This document shows positions 42,874 through 52,877 of a DNA stretch of 56,013 nt, piece after piece. The position numbers and the translations under genes were made by a program. The number at the start of each line of letters is the position of its first letter. The first letter of the stretch is position 1. This stretch comes from Caryophanales bacterium (GTDB lineage: Bacteria; Bacillota; Bacilli; Paenibacillales; CANHCR01). The stretch is taken from positions 1 through 56,013 of the forward strand of contig CANHCR010000013.1 of assembly GCA_947459205.1 (NCBI GenBank), in the 5' to 3' direction. The notes beneath the pieces are model-generated. The model was not told where the DNA came from and ran no database searches. It worked only from the letters and a program-made list of their open reading frames with translations.

Positions 42874-44000
42874 CGCGGCGATAACCATTTTAAAAGTGGC
42901 GGTGTAACAACGGTTGAAACGACAACGGCGATGACGACAGCCGTGAAATATTGTTGTGCCAACAAGCCGGATGTGAGTCCGATGGAGGCGATTATTAGTG
43001 CGATTTCACCACGCGAAATCATGCCCGCCCCGATGAAGAGCGATGAACGAGTGTTGAAGCGACTCAATTTTGCACCAACGCCAGAACCAATCCATTTGCT
43101 GATGATGGCGACGAAGCATAATAACAATGTAAATATCAGATGTTCGGATATGCCCTCGAATGAAACGTTCAACCCGATGCTAACGAAAAACACCGGAACA
43201 AATACAGTATAGGCGATCGGTTCGAGTTTACGCTCGACTTCTTTGTGAAATGCGGTTTGTGAGATGGCGACACCGGCGATGAATGCGCCGATAATGCCAG
43301 CTACGCCCATCGATTCAGCAAACCAGGCGAAGACAAAACATAGCACGATGCCGGCTTTGATGACGGGTTCATTCGTTTTGACAAGCGACAGTTTGCGCAT
43401 TAGCCATGGAACAATTTTCCATACGGCGATAATCGCACCCGCAAAGAAGAGCACTTTTTTGCCGATCAGCAGTCCCAGATTGACATCTCCGCCACCAATG
43501 AAACTCATCACGACGGCGAGCAAAATCACGACGGCGATATCATCGACGAGCGCGGCACCGAGCACTGTCGCACTTTCGCGACTCTTAAGTTGGCCGAGTT
43601 CCTTAAACGTTTGTACGGAGATACTGACCGATGTCGCTGACAATAGCAAACCGATGAACATCGCTTCATTATTCGTCATCCCGGCCATTATGCCTAAGCC
43701 ATAGCCGCCCGCGAACGGTAAAATAATGCCGCCAAGCGCCACAGCGACCGATGCATTGCGATTTTTCTTCAATTGTTCCAAGTCTGTTTCCAAACCTGCG
43801 AAAAACATGAGCAACAAGACGCCGATCATGCTGAACGTGTCGATCAATTCCGACGGTTCAATCCAGTTTAACGCTGCCGGACCAATTAATATCCCGACTA
43901 ACAACGTCCCTAAAACAGAAGGTTGCCCTAACCTGATGGAAAGGTCGCCGGCAAGTTTGGTGGCGATGATGATAATGATGAGTTGCGTGATAAATTCCAT
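42855..44000 (-). CDS. CPA2 family cation:proton antiporter
   Basis: A 381-residue polytopic protein with about 12-13 membrane segments, of the monovalent cation:proton antiporter-2 family (KefB/NapA/GerN-like). Patterns include AGLETDLEQLKKN near TM3-4 and LVDDIAVVILLAVV, holding the Asp-Asp pair of the transport site; FFVSIGLNV and ISRGEIALI are also typical. No C-terminal RCK/TrkA-N domain is present. It exchanges Na+ or K+ for H+. AAGGAGG precedes the ATG. Its leader contains a terminator-like hairpin. Confidence -1.
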   Translation of the reverse strand: MEFITQLIIIIIATKLAGDLSIRLGQPSVLGTLLVGILIGPAALNWIEPSELIDTFSMIGVLLLMFFAGLETDLEQLKKNRNASVAVALGGIILPFAGGYGLGIMAGMTNNEAMFIGLLLSATSVSISVQTFKELGQLKSRESATVLGAALVDDIAVVILLAVVMSFIGGGDVNLGLLIGKKVLFFAGAIIAVWKIVPWLMRKLSLVKTNEPVIKAGIVLCFVFAWFAESMGVAGIIGAFIAGVAISQTAFHKEVERKLEPIAYTVFVPVFFVSIGLNVSFEGISEHLIFTLLLCFVAIISKWIGSGVGAKLSRFNTRSSLFIGAGMISRGEIALIIASIGLTSGLLAQQYFTAVVIAVVVSTVVTPPLLKWLSPRQSASK

Positions 44001-44018
44001 TTTTTACCTCCTTGACAC

Positions 44019-44045
44019 GAAAAAGAGCCCGTCGATGACAGGCTC
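44019..44045 (-). terminator. Terminator-like hairpin in the antiporter leader
   Basis: On the minus strand GAGCC-T-GTC-atc-GAC-G-GGCTC is followed by TTTTTC, 19-45 bp upstream of the antiporter start. It sits between a probable promoter and the ribosome binding site, as in attenuators. Confidence -1.
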
Positions 44046-44063
44046 CTCCAAGTGTTTACGTTG

Positions 44064-44092
44064 TATTTAATTCTAAATTTATTTTACATCAA
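44064..44092 (-). promoter_or_regulatory. Probable promoter for the antiporter gene
   Basis: Minus strand TTGATG, 17-bp spacer, TAAATA. It would give a leader of about 60 nt that includes the hairpin at 44019-44045. Confidence -1.
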
Positions 44093-44141
44093 AATGTTGG
44101 CGATGACAAATCGACCGCTCGATAAAGGAGTGCATCATCAC

Positions 44142-46136
44142 ATGACCGAACCTTCAATACCCGCTAATCGTTTGATTGATGAGTCATCACCCTACTTGCA
44201 ACAGCATGCTTACAACCCAGTTGACTGGTACCCTTGGTGTGATGACGCGTTTGCGCGCGCGATGAGCGAGGGGAAAGCGGTGTTTCTTAGTATCGGATAT
44301 AGCACATGCCACTGGTGCCATGTTATGGAACGCGAGTCGTTTGCCGATGAACAAGTTTCGGCACTGCTAAACGCCGATTATATTTGCATCAAAGTGGACC
44401 GAGAAGAACGACCGGATATCGACCACCTCTACATGGAAGTGTGCCGTTTATTGACCGGTAGTGGTGGTTGGCCGCTGAACGTGTGGTTAACACCTGACAA
44501 AATTCCGTTTTATGCGGGCACCTATTTTCCGAAACAAAAGACGTATCACAAAATCGGACTGCTTGAGTTATTACCGCAATTGAGCGGCAAGTGGAAGCAA
44601 GATCCAATGCGTGTGCAGGCGATAGGCAATCAGATTATGGAAGAGTGTGCCAAGCAACGTCAATCTACGGATAAAAATGACGACATGGAAGAGTTGGTTA
44701 CTACCTCGCTACTTGGCTATGAGCGGACATTTGATCGCACATACGGCGGATTCGGCAAAGCGCCCAAATTCCCTTTGCCAGTCAATCTGATGTGGCTGCT
44801 TCGCTGTTCTCATCGTGACGGTGATGAAAAAGCGCTCGAGATGGCGGAACTCACATTGCGCCGTATGGTGCGCGGCGGCATGTACGATCATGTGGGTCAC
44901 GGATTTTGTCGTTACTCAACGGACGAGAAGTGGCTCATTCCGCATTTTGAAAAAATGTTATATGACAATGCGTTGCTGGTGATGGCTTACACGGAAGCGT
45001 ACCAAGTGACCAAAAAGGATCGCTATCGAGAAATTGCCGAACAGGTTTGTCGCTTTGTGTTGCGTGAGTTGGAAACTCCCAATGGCGGGTTTTACTGTGC
45101 CTTGGATGCTGAGACGGAAGGGGTGGAAGGGCGCTTTTATGTTTGGACAAAGCAAGAACTTGAGTTGATTCTCGGTGAAAAGGACGCAATGCTCTACGCG
45201 GATGTTTATCAATTTACAGCTGATGCCACGTTTGCTGGCGGATACGTACCGAATCTGTTGATGTTCGATGTCGAACAATATGCCCGCACCAACAAATATG
45301 ACGTAACGGTGTTGAATAAGCGACTCGAAGCGTGCCGCCAACGTTTGTTACAGGCGCGAGACTGCCGAACGCGCCCCCATCGCGATGAGAAAATACTCGT
45401 TTCATGGAACAGTTTGATGATTGTCGCGCTCTGCAAGGCGGCGCGCGCATTCCAAAATCACGAGTGGTTGGATGTTGCGTTGCGTGCGCTCGATCGAATC
45501 GAGAGTGAAGCGGATTTTTGCGAACGAAGACAGCGATTGTTTCTTGATGATTGCGCCTATTTGACTTGGGCATATGTTGAGTTGTATGAAACGTCTGGTG
45601 ACGCAACATTTTTGCAACGTGCGATGAGCCGATGCGAGCACACGATTCGTAAATATTGGGATGAGCAGGCGGGAGGCTTCTTTTTCTCTGCACATGATGC
45701 AGAACGATTACCGCTTCGTCTCAAAAAATGGCATGACGGTGCACTGCCATCAGGCAACTCCGTCGCTCTTTATACGATGGTGAAATTGTCGCGGATGAGC
45801 AAAACGCATGATTTGTCGAACCTCATCGAACGATTGATTCGTTGCGGATTCGACATTCACCGACAACAACCGACAATGTGTGCGATGTATTTATTGGCTG
45901 TCGATTTGTGGCGACAACCGCCACTCGATATTGAAATCAACGGCACGGAAGACGACGAACAGGCAATGGGAGCGGTTCGATATTTGCAATCGCTATATTT
46001 ACCGACAGCACATATCGTGCGTCGTCATGATGAGCAGACATTCTCGGTTACCATTTGTGATGCATTTCAATGTTTACCGCCATTGAAAAGTTTAACAGAA
46101 CTCGAAAAATGGTATGCGCAACGCGCTTTAACATGA
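44142..46136 (+). CDS. yyaL: YyaL/DUF255 thioredoxin-domain protein
   Basis: A 664-residue protein of the DUF255/SSP411 (spermatogenesis-associated protein 20-like) family. Residues 1-165 are a thioredoxin-like domain starting [16 protein letters not shown], with the Cys-x-x-Cys pair in STCHWCHVM (Cys56, Cys59). The rest is an alpha/alpha-barrel-like domain ([35 protein letters not shown]). Function is not established. ATG 44142 is preferred because AAGGAG lies upstream and homologous N-termini start there; the longer frame from 44052 is not supported. It heads a tight four-gene operon. Confidence -1.
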   Translation: MTEPSIPANRLIDESSPYLQQHAYNPVDWYPWCDDAFARAMSEGKAVFLSIGYSTCHWCHVMERESFADEQVSALLNADYICIKVDREERPDIDHLYMEVCRLLTGSGGWPLNVWLTPDKIPFYAGTYFPKQKTYHKIGLLELLPQLSGKWKQDPMRVQAIGNQIMEECAKQRQSTDKNDDMEELVTTSLLGYERTFDRTYGGFGKAPKFPLPVNLMWLLRCSHRDGDEKALEMAELTLRRMVRGGMYDHVGHGFCRYSTDEKWLIPHFEKMLYDNALLVMAYTEAYQVTKKDRYREIAEQVCRFVLRELETPNGGFYCALDAETEGVEGRFYVWTKQELELILGEKDAMLYADVYQFTADATFAGGYVPNLLMFDVEQYARTNKYDVTVLNKRLEACRQRLLQARDCRTRPHRDEKILVSWNSLMIVALCKAARAFQNHEWLDVALRALDRIESEADFCERRQRLFLDDCAYLTWAYVELYETSGDATFLQRAMSRCEHTIRKYWDEQAGGFFFSAHDAERLPLRLKKWHDGALPSGNSVALYTMVKLSRMSKTHDLSNLIERLIRCGFDIHRQQPTMCAMYLLAVDLWRQPPLDIEINGTEDDEQAMGAVRYLQSLYLPTAHIVRRHDEQTFSVTICDAFQCLPPLKSLTELEKWYAQRALT

Positions 46137-46167
46137 TAAAATATGAACAGTGAATGGAGGAAACGAG

Positions 46168-46722
46168 TTGACACAAATTCGAGACTACCCGCAACCATAT
46201 GTCGAATATTTGATTGAGTTTCATGGCACTCGTGACTATTTTGAATGCCATGAGATTATGGAAGAGTTTTGGAAAGAAAATATCGAAGATGAGCACCGTC
46301 ATATATGGCTGGGTTTGATTCAAATCGCGGTTGGTTTATACCATCATCGGACGGGCAATGTGAACGGTGCCTTGAAAATGATGTCAGGCGCATTGAAGCA
46401 ATTGTCGAAAATGGATGCTTCGAAATTAGCGATAGATCGAGAGTCGTTATTAGCCTTAATCAGTGATCGTATCGCACAATTGTCCGCCACTTCGATAGAG
46501 AATTCAGTAGCATATACGGACTTCGATTTACCGCTTACAGACGAAGGGCTCATTCGTCATTGCCAATCGCTTTGTTCCGAACGCCAATTGCACTGGTGCG
46601 CACCTAGCGATGTCAATAACCGTGAACTCATTTATAGACACACCTTGCGCGATCGAAGTGATGTCATTGCTGCGAGACATGCAGCTTACCAAGCAAAACA
46701 CTCATTGGAGGGTTCGAAATGA
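46168..46722 (+). CDS. DUF309 family protein (TTG start)
   Basis: A 184-residue protein carrying the DUF309 signature FECHEIMEEFWK plus HRHIWLGLIQIAVGLYHHRTGN. The family is widespread in Bacillota and is of unknown function. TTG 46168 is the likely start because GGAGG lies 7 bp before it; a GTG at 46150 would overlap the site and no ATG is available. It overlaps the next gene by ATGA and follows yyaL by about 30 bp. Confidence -1.
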   Translation: MTQIRDYPQPYVEYLIEFHGTRDYFECHEIMEEFWKENIEDEHRHIWLGLIQIAVGLYHHRTGNVNGALKMMSGALKQLSKMDASKLAIDRESLLALISDRIAQLSATSIENSVAYTDFDLPLTDEGLIRHCQSLCSERQLHWCAPSDVNNRELIYRHTLRDRSDVIAARHAAYQAKHSLEGSK

Positions 46723-47501
46723 AAGCACATGAAATTGATTACGTGATTCACGGTGCAGAGATGCAGTTTATCGAGATTGGCCTTGATCCACAGGAAAGCG
46801 TGATTGCTGAGGCCGGAGCGATGATGATGATGGATCAGCATATTGAAATGGAAACAATCTTTGGTGACGGCAACGAACAAGGTGGCTTTCTCGGAAAGTT
46901 TTTCAGCGCAGGCAAACGTCTGGTCACTGGAGAAAGTTTGTTCATGACCGTATTCTCTAACAACGGCACGATGAAACAGAACGTATCATTCGCTGCGCCT
47001 TATCCTGGTCATATTATTCCGCTTGACTTGCACGCGCTTGGCGGCAAAATTATTTGTCAGAAAGATTCGTTTTTGTGCGCAGCCAAAGGTGTATCCATCG
47101 GCATCGAGTTCAATAAAAAAATTGGCACTGGTCTGTTCGGCGGTGAAGGGTTCATCATGCAGAAACTTGAAGGTGACGGACTGGCTTTTGCTCATGCTGG
47201 GGGCACAATCGTCGAAAAAACACTCAGTGCCGGCGAAACGTTGCGGATTGACACCGGTTGTCTAGTCGCATTCACGATGGACGTGCAGTATTCGATTGAA
47301 TTTGTGAAAAAAGTGAAGACTGCGCTATTCGGCGGCGAAGGCTTGTTCTATGCGAAACTGCAAGGCCCTGGAAAAGTGTGGATTCAGTCGCTACCGTTCA
47401 ACAAATTCGCAGACCGCGTCATCTCTGCGAGCAAATACGGAAACAAAGATAGTGGCAGCATCTTGGGCGGTATCGCTGATGGAATTGGTGGCAATTTGTG
47501 A
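46719..47501 (+). CDS. AIM24/TIGR00266 family protein
   Basis: A 260-residue beta-rich protein of the AIM24 family (TIGR00266), with the duplicated pattern LFGGEGF / LFGGEGLFY and the N-terminal EAGAMMMMD. Bacterial members are of unknown function; the mitochondrial relative helps cristae organisation. Here the start overlaps the DUF309 stop (ATGA) and the stop overlaps the start of cvfC (TGATG), indicating tight coupling. Confidence -1.
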   Translation: MKAHEIDYVIHGAEMQFIEIGLDPQESVIAEAGAMMMMDQHIEMETIFGDGNEQGGFLGKFFSAGKRLVTGESLFMTVFSNNGTMKQNVSFAAPYPGHIIPLDLHALGGKIICQKDSFLCAAKGVSIGIEFNKKIGTGLFGGEGFIMQKLEGDGLAFAHAGGTIVEKTLSAGETLRIDTGCLVAFTMDVQYSIEFVKKVKTALFGGEGLFYAKLQGPGKVWIQSLPFNKFADRVISASKYGNKDSGSILGGIADGIGGNL

Positions 47502-48586
47502 TGCACATCGTTTCCTTCGAACCTACGCCCAGTCCGAATGTGATGAAGTTAAATTTGCAATCGCCAATAGTCGATGGTCAACGTTTTGAGTTTTCTAATG
47601 AAACTGCGGATGAGGCGCCTGAATGGTTGCGCCCTTTGCTTCTCATCGCTGGCGTTCGTTCTGTCTATGCGGCTGCTGATTTCATTGCGCTCGAACGGAA
47701 TAATGGTGTCGATTGGCGTCAAATTCTTATTCATGTGCCCGGAATTAGTGCTGTAGATTTGGATACGCATAATTATGCGAATCAGGAAACGAGCGAGCAA
47801 GAATTTATCGTATATGTGCAAAAAATGACCGACATTCCGATGCAGGTGAAATTGGTCGGAGAGAGCGGTGAGTATCGGTATGCGATGCCCGATGTGTTTA
47901 TGCAGGCGGCGGTTCATGTCAGCAAGCAATCGAGCAACGTCATCACGGAACGCATTTGGCATGAAGCTGGCAGTCGTTATGGTCATGCCGCGGAACTTGG
48001 CCCCATCGTTGTTGCAGAACAAGCGGCGATTCATGCTTATTTGGTCGAATCGACGGAATTCCAGAATCAAAGTGATGATAGCGACAGGGACACGCCACCT
48101 TTGATGGATTGGCAAGCGCGTTATGCAGCGTTGAATGCTGTTGAAGTTTGTGAAGAAAACCTCAATCTTTTCGCGCAAAGTTTACGAGATGAGCATCCGT
48201 CTGTGCGACGCTTGGCAGTTGTCCAACTGGGGGAACTCAAGCAATCGCTGGCATTCAGTTATTTAATCAAAGCGTTGCGCGATCCAGCTATTTCTGTACG
48301 CCGTACGGCGGGTGATACGCTTAGTGATTTAGGCGATTCGATTGCAGTCCCGTATATGATCGAAGCGCTTGCCGATAAACACAAGTTGATGCGCTGGCGG
48401 GCCGCTCGCTTTCTTTATGAGTGCGGGGATGCAAGTGCGATTGCAGCGCTGACCGTTGCATTGGATGATGCCGAATTCGAGGTTAGTTTGCAAGCGAAAC
48501 TCGCACTAGAGCGGATTGTTGGCGGTACGGCTGCGAGTGGTACGATGTGGCAACAGATTGAAAATCGTTCAAAGAATGTTCAATAA
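47501..48586 (+). CDS. cvfC: CvfC-like protein: Nfu N-domain plus HEAT repeats
   Basis: A 361-residue protein with an N-terminal Nfu/NifU N-like domain (SFEPTPSPNVMKLNL, about 1-85), a linker, and C-terminal HEAT-like repeats of PBS-lyase type (VRRLAVVQLGELK, VRRTAGDTLSDLG, MRWRAARFLYECG). This is the layout of 'conserved virulence factor C' proteins of Staphylococcus and YpgR of Bacillus. The Nfu domain lacks the CxxC of true Fe-S scaffolds. Last gene of the yyaL operon; no terminator is obvious after it. Confidence -1.
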   Translation: MHIVSFEPTPSPNVMKLNLQSPIVDGQRFEFSNETADEAPEWLRPLLLIAGVRSVYAAADFIALERNNGVDWRQILIHVPGISAVDLDTHNYANQETSEQEFIVYVQKMTDIPMQVKLVGESGEYRYAMPDVFMQAAVHVSKQSSNVITERIWHEAGSRYGHAAELGPIVVAEQAAIHAYLVESTEFQNQSDDSDRDTPPLMDWQARYAALNAVEVCEENLNLFAQSLRDEHPSVRRLAVVQLGELKQSLAFSYLIKALRDPAISVRRTAGDTLSDLGDSIAVPYMIEALADKHKLMRWRAARFLYECGDASAIAALTVALDDAEFEVSLQAKLALERIVGGTAASGTMWQQIENRSKNVQ

Positions 48587-48668
48587 TTTACAGGAAACGT
48601 GCATGTATTGTGCGTAAAAAAATTGTAAACTTAAATTACGCAAACGTTTTCATAAAGGGGGTGTAAGT

Positions 48669-49466
48669 TTGAATCGATTTTTGTCGACAAGGTGGGTCAT
48701 CGGTTACATTATCGTGATTGTTGTCGCTTTAGCGATTGGGTTGCTGATTTTGTTACAGACAAATCATGATCATGTCATCGTGAACAAAAATCCGAATCCA
48801 TATGGCGACTTGAAACAATCGTTTTCCAATAAATTGCTGTCCGTCGATCGAACGGAACAACTATCCGCTGCGCCGGAGTTGGACGCCGAAGTTAAAAAGA
48901 TTTTGAACGTTCTCAATAACCATGTGATTCCGCCCAACAAAGTATTCTCTTTTGAAGACTGGTTTGACGAACAAAAAATGACCGTCAGCGAGAAAGCGAA
49001 GTCTGCAGTTGCAGGCATGATTTATGAGATTTCTGTTCGCACTGCGATGGAGACGGGTGAGCGTTATACTCATTTGATTTTGCCGAAATTTTCAAAGTCG
49101 GGATTCGATGTGGAAGTCCGCAACGGTCAGAAAAACTTAACCGTGCGCAATCCGTATCGCTATTCCATACAATTGCGATCTGGTGCAAACATAGCGCTCG
49201 ATGTTTACACGAATGCCGAGCGAGTAACGTTACCCAAAATCTCTATTGAAAATAAAGCAATTCCGTTCGAAAAAGTCTTGCTTGCGGATCGCCGTGGTAG
49301 CGGTACGAATTTGCCGCAAGGTGCTGTGAATGGTTCAATCGTGAAAGTATTTAGCGTGATTGATAGTGGAGAGAAACAACTCGTTTCGCGCGATTTTTAT
49401 CCAGCACAGGCGCAAGTCGTAATAAAAGGTGCGGCAAGCGAAACTGCACCTGAGGCAACGGAGTAG
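48669..49466 (+). CDS. VanW-like membrane-anchored protein, first gene of the pilus operon
   Basis: A 265-residue protein with a TTG start at 48669 preceded by GGGGGTG. A membrane segment lies at about 10-30. The external part carries a VanW-like domain: NHVIPPNKVFSF, a GxDxxV-like strand (SGFDVEVRNG), then NLTVRNPYRYSIQL. VanW domains are seen in peptidoglycan-associated proteins, with no known reaction. It precedes pilB by 10 bp and is probably co-transcribed, which could place it at the cell-wall passage for the pilus. Low confidence on function. Confidence -1.
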   Translation: MNRFLSTRWVIGYIIVIVVALAIGLLILLQTNHDHVIVNKNPNPYGDLKQSFSNKLLSVDRTEQLSAAPELDAEVKKILNVLNNHVIPPNKVFSFEDWFDEQKMTVSEKAKSAVAGMIYEISVRTAMETGERYTHLILPKFSKSGFDVEVRNGQKNLTVRNPYRYSIQLRSGANIALDVYTNAERVTLPKISIENKAIPFEKVLLADRRGSGTNLPQGAVNGSIVKVFSVIDSGEKQLVSRDFYPAQAQVVIKGAASETAPEATE

Positions 49467-49476
49467 GGGGGTACAT

Positions 49477-51174
49477 ATGCGACTCGGAGATCTTTTGATT
49501 GCAAATGATTTGCTTAAACCAGATCAACTAAAACGCGCCATCAACATCCAAAAAACGAGTAAAAAGAAATTAGGAGACATCCTGATTTCCGAGGGGATGA
49601 TTAGCGAATCTCAGTTGATTGATGTATTAAAGATTCAACTTGGTTTTCCGGTCATTCAATTGACTGAATCGAATATCGATGTGCTCGCTGTGCAATTGAT
49701 TCAAGAGTCTGTTGCTCGCAAACATTCACTCATTCCATTCGCTCTCGATCAGCAGAAATTGAAGTGTGCGATGGTCGATCCACTCAATTACGACGCGATT
49801 GAAGAAATTGCCTTAATTACTGGCTATCCAGTGGAACCATTTTTGGCAACACGCACAGAAATTGAAATGGCAATTGCTCGTTTGTTTTCAGTTCAAGAGC
49901 AGCAAGTTGGTCCGTTTTCTGTACTGAACGAGCAGAACGATGAAAAACTCGATGATTTTGATAGCAGTCCAGACACGCCAATTATCAAATTCGTCAATCA
50001 AATGATTTTGTCTGCCGTCCAGCAGCGTGCATCTGATATTCATATCGAAGCGTTAGAGAAACAAGTATTAATTCGCTATCGTGTAGATGGTGCACTTCGC
50101 ACGGAGAAGACCCTTTCTAAAGACATGCAAGACATTCTCATCTCTAGGTTGAAGATCATCGCCAAACTGAACATCGCAGAGAAACGGTTGCCGCAAGATG
50201 GACGCATTCAAGTTGTCGTAGAGCAAAGAAAGGTAGACATACGGATTTCTACGCTCCCGTCGATTTATGGAGAAAGCATCGTTTTGCGGATTTTAGATCA
50301 ATCGATCGGCGTTAAAGAGTTGAATGAACTTGGTTTCACAGAGTTGAATTTGTCTCGTTTCGAAAAGATGTTAAAACGCCCGAATGGCATGATTTTGATA
50401 TCGGGACCTACAGGGAGCGGGAAGACGTCGACGTTATACTCAGCGTTACAACGCGTCAATCGGGAAGAAGTGAAGATTATCACGATTGAAGATCCGGTTG
50501 AGTATCGCATTCACGGTGTGACGCAAATGCAAGTCAATACACAAATCGGTCTAACCTTCGCATCAGGATTACGCTCTTTATTACGACAAGATCCGAATAT
50601 CGTGATGGTCGGTGAAATTCGCGATGTGGAGACGGCCGAAATTGCTGTCAGAGCATCATTGACCGGACATCTTGTGTTAAGCACCATTCACACCAATAAC
50701 TCGATCTCGACGCTTAGTCGATTGCTCGATATGGGCATCGAATCCTATTTGTTGGCTTCCTCTTTGAACTGTGTGCTTTCGCAGCGGCTCGTACGCAGAG
50801 TATGCGCAAACTGCCGCTCACAAGTGCAACTGAAACCAGATGAGTATCAAGTGTTCGAGAACTACGGATTGGTTGAAGATTTGCGGTCACACTCGCGCAA
50901 ATATTTCGCCAAGGGTGATGAACTGTTTAGTTCGCGCGGTAAGGGGTGTGCCAAGTGTTACATGACCGGTTATTTCGGACGTATTGCGATCAACGAGGTG
51001 TTGGTCATCGATGATACATTGCGTGCGATGATTGCTCGGCAAAGGCCGCTCGACGAAATGCGTGAATATTTACGAGAGATGCAGTTCAAAACGCTTATGC
51101 ATGATGGTTTGCAGAAGGTGATTCAAGGATATACCACTCTCGAAGAAGTACTCAAAGTCATCGCAGAGGAGTGA
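49477..51174 (+). CDS. pilB: PilB/GspE-type pilus assembly ATPase
   Basis: A 565-residue assembly ATPase. Domains in order: an N-terminal MshEN (T2SSE_N) region (about 1-140), a PAS-like N2 domain, and the RecA-like motor with Walker A GPTGSGKT (310-317), Asp-box and His-box (TGHLVLSTIHTN), and a zinc-binding Cys4 site (CANC...CAKC). It powers type IV pilus extension. ATG 49477 follows a run of G residues at good distance; the longer frame from 49429 overlaps the previous gene. It overlaps nothing but leads directly into pilC. Confidence -1.
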   Translation: MRLGDLLIANDLLKPDQLKRAINIQKTSKKKLGDILISEGMISESQLIDVLKIQLGFPVIQLTESNIDVLAVQLIQESVARKHSLIPFALDQQKLKCAMVDPLNYDAIEEIALITGYPVEPFLATRTEIEMAIARLFSVQEQQVGPFSVLNEQNDEKLDDFDSSPDTPIIKFVNQMILSAVQQRASDIHIEALEKQVLIRYRVDGALRTEKTLSKDMQDILISRLKIIAKLNIAEKRLPQDGRIQVVVEQRKVDIRISTLPSIYGESIVLRILDQSIGVKELNELGFTELNLSRFEKMLKRPNGMILISGPTGSGKTSTLYSALQRVNREEVKIITIEDPVEYRIHGVTQMQVNTQIGLTFASGLRSLLRQDPNIVMVGEIRDVETAEIAVRASLTGHLVLSTIHTNNSISTLSRLLDMGIESYLLASSLNCVLSQRLVRRVCANCRSQVQLKPDEYQVFENYGLVEDLRSHSRKYFAKGDELFSSRGKGCAKCYMTGYFGRIAINEVLVIDDTLRAMIARQRPLDEMREYLREMQFKTLMHDGLQKVIQGYTTLEEVLKVIAEE

Positions 51175-51179
51175 TTCGA

Positions 51180-52391
51180 ATGCCCAATTTTTATTACGAG
51201 GCAATCAATGGCGAAGGCAAAAAAGTAAAAGGCTATCATCGCTCCGGAAATAAGCAGGCTGCCATCCAGGAATTGCGCGCAAAGAATTTGCTGTTGCGAG
51301 AAGTGAAGGAAAAACAACCCAGCATACTCGAACGAGACATTTCTTTTGGTCCACTCGTAAAACCTGAACATTTTGTCTTTTTTTGCAGACAATTTGCGAC
51401 ACTGATTCGTTCCGGTATCGAGATTGAGACTGCACTTTCGATTCTGATTGATCAATCGCCGACCAAACGATTGCGGGAAGCGTTAAGTGAAGTTGCGGAT
51501 CGCATTCGCAACGGTCATTCCTTGTCGAAGTCGTTCGCCGAACATCCGAAAATTTTTCCGGAAATGTTCGTCAACATGATTGCCGCTGCAGAAATTAGCG
51601 GAGGGCTTGAGGACACTTTGCTTCGCTTAGCGATTCATTATGAGAAAGAACATAAAACGGTGAAACAAATCAAATCTGCGCTTGTTTACCCGGTCATCGT
51701 AACGATTGTTGCAATTGGTGTTGTCATTTTCCTTTTGCTAAACGTCGTTCCCGTATTCACGAGCATGTTTTCGGAACAAGGAGCCGAATTACCGCTAGTG
51801 ACCAAAATTGTTGTCGGTGCCAGCGACTTAGTCGTGCAGTTGTGGTGGTTCTTGTTGTTGTTGCCGATTGTCCTGTTTATCGCTATTCGCATGTTTGTTA
51901 GCACTGAACAAGGTCGATATTCTGTGGATTTGCTTAAGTTCCGCATTCCGCTATTCGGCACTGTCTTTCGCAAAGCGGCCATCGCCAGATTGACGCGCAC
52001 GCTGTCGTCCTTGATGACGAGTGCTGTTCCCGTGCTACAGGCGCTCGAATTAACCGAAAAAGTAGTGAACAACCAAGTGTATGTGAAAGTTCTGCGGCAA
52101 GCGAGAATTGCTTTGCAACAAGGTAAGTCGCTTTCGCAACCGCTCGCTGAGAGCAAACAGTTTCCCGCCATCGTCACCCAAATGATACACATTGGCGAGG
52201 AAACCGGACAGATTGATGCGATGCTGGAAAAAGTCTCGGAATCGTTTGAAAATGATGTCGAGCAATCGGTTGATCGGCTCAAGTCAACGATTGAACCGGT
52301 GATGCTGTTGATCGTTTCTGCATTAGTCGGATTTATCGTCATCGCTGTGATGACGCCGATGTTTACCATGTACGAGAACTTCTTATCTTAA
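51180..52391 (+). CDS. pilC: PilC/GspF-type pilus platform protein
   Basis: A 403-residue inner membrane platform protein with two T2SSF repeats (CRQFATLIRSG and LTRTLSSLMTSAVPVLQAL) and three membrane segments around 165-195, 215-235 and 370-395. ATG 51180 lies 5 bp after GAGGAGTGA; the GTG at 51171 overlaps the pilB stop. It couples PilB to pilin insertion. Confidence -1.
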   Translation: MPNFYYEAINGEGKKVKGYHRSGNKQAAIQELRAKNLLLREVKEKQPSILERDISFGPLVKPEHFVFFCRQFATLIRSGIEIETALSILIDQSPTKRLREALSEVADRIRNGHSLSKSFAEHPKIFPEMFVNMIAAAEISGGLEDTLLRLAIHYEKEHKTVKQIKSALVYPVIVTIVAIGVVIFLLLNVVPVFTSMFSEQGAELPLVTKIVVGASDLVVQLWWFLLLLPIVLFIAIRMFVSTEQGRYSVDLLKFRIPLFGTVFRKAAIARLTRTLSSLMTSAVPVLQALELTEKVVNNQVYVKVLRQARIALQQGKSLSQPLAESKQFPAIVTQMIHIGEETGQIDAMLEKVSESFENDVEQSVDRLKSTIEPVMLLIVSALVGFIVIAVMTPMFTMYENFLS

Positions 52392-52413
52392 TCAATTAAC
52401 GAGGAGAATGAAC

Positions 52414-52842
52414 ATGAAATTATTGAAAAATCAAAAAGGTTTAACGCTTATCGAACTGCTTGCTGTCATTGTCATTTTGGGGATCATTGCTGCGATTGCG
52501 ATTCCTTCAGTGAACACAATAATCTCGAATTCGAAAAAGAGTGCTCAAAAAGAAAATGCACGCGCGATGATTGATGCGGCTCGTTATAAAGTAAATAGCG
52601 AGTTTATTTCAACATCTAAAACTTTCACATTGGCAGATTTACAAGATGATAAAGCGAATTATATCGAAAAAATTACTGATCCAAGCGGTGACGGTTATGA
52701 CTCATCGAAATCAAAAGTCATTGCCAAAGAAGAAGATGGATCATTTTCATATAGCGTTTGTCTTGTCGGATCAGAAAACTATATTGGCGATGGCACAACT
52801 TGTATTGAAGAGTCGAAGTTAGATGACTATGAAGTGAAATAA
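52414..52842 (+). CDS. Type IV major pilin
   Basis: A 142-residue pilin precursor with the class III leader KNQKGLTLIELLAVIVILGI, cleavage expected after Gly with methylated aromatic/Leu and Glu5. A long N-terminal helix is followed by a small globular head with two cysteines (VCLVG...TCIEE) that probably form a disulfide. ATG 52414 is preferred over 52408 because GAGGAG sits 7 bp upstream. No prepilin peptidase of the long type is nearby; the short A24 enzyme of the Tad locus may not serve this class. Confidence -1.
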   Translation: MKLLKNQKGLTLIELLAVIVILGIIAAIAIPSVNTIISNSKKSAQKENARAMIDAARYKVNSEFISTSKTFTLADLQDDKANYIEKITDPSGDGYDSSKSKVIAKEEDGSFSYSVCLVGSENYIGDGTTCIEESKLDDYEVK

Positions 52843-52877
52843 TGTATTGAGACGGTTTAAAAGAAAGGAAGTGCGCG

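Noticed and set aside
44052-44141. N-terminal extension of YyaL starting at 44052
   Set aside because: It is hydrophobic and AT-rich, overlaps the divergent promoter region and has no ribosome binding site; family members start near ATG 44142.
48608-48650. GCGTAA...TTACGC inverted repeat ahead of the VanW-like gene
   Set aside because: Arms are only 6 bp with an A/T-rich 18-bp centre; could easily occur by chance, and no clear promoter boxes align with it.
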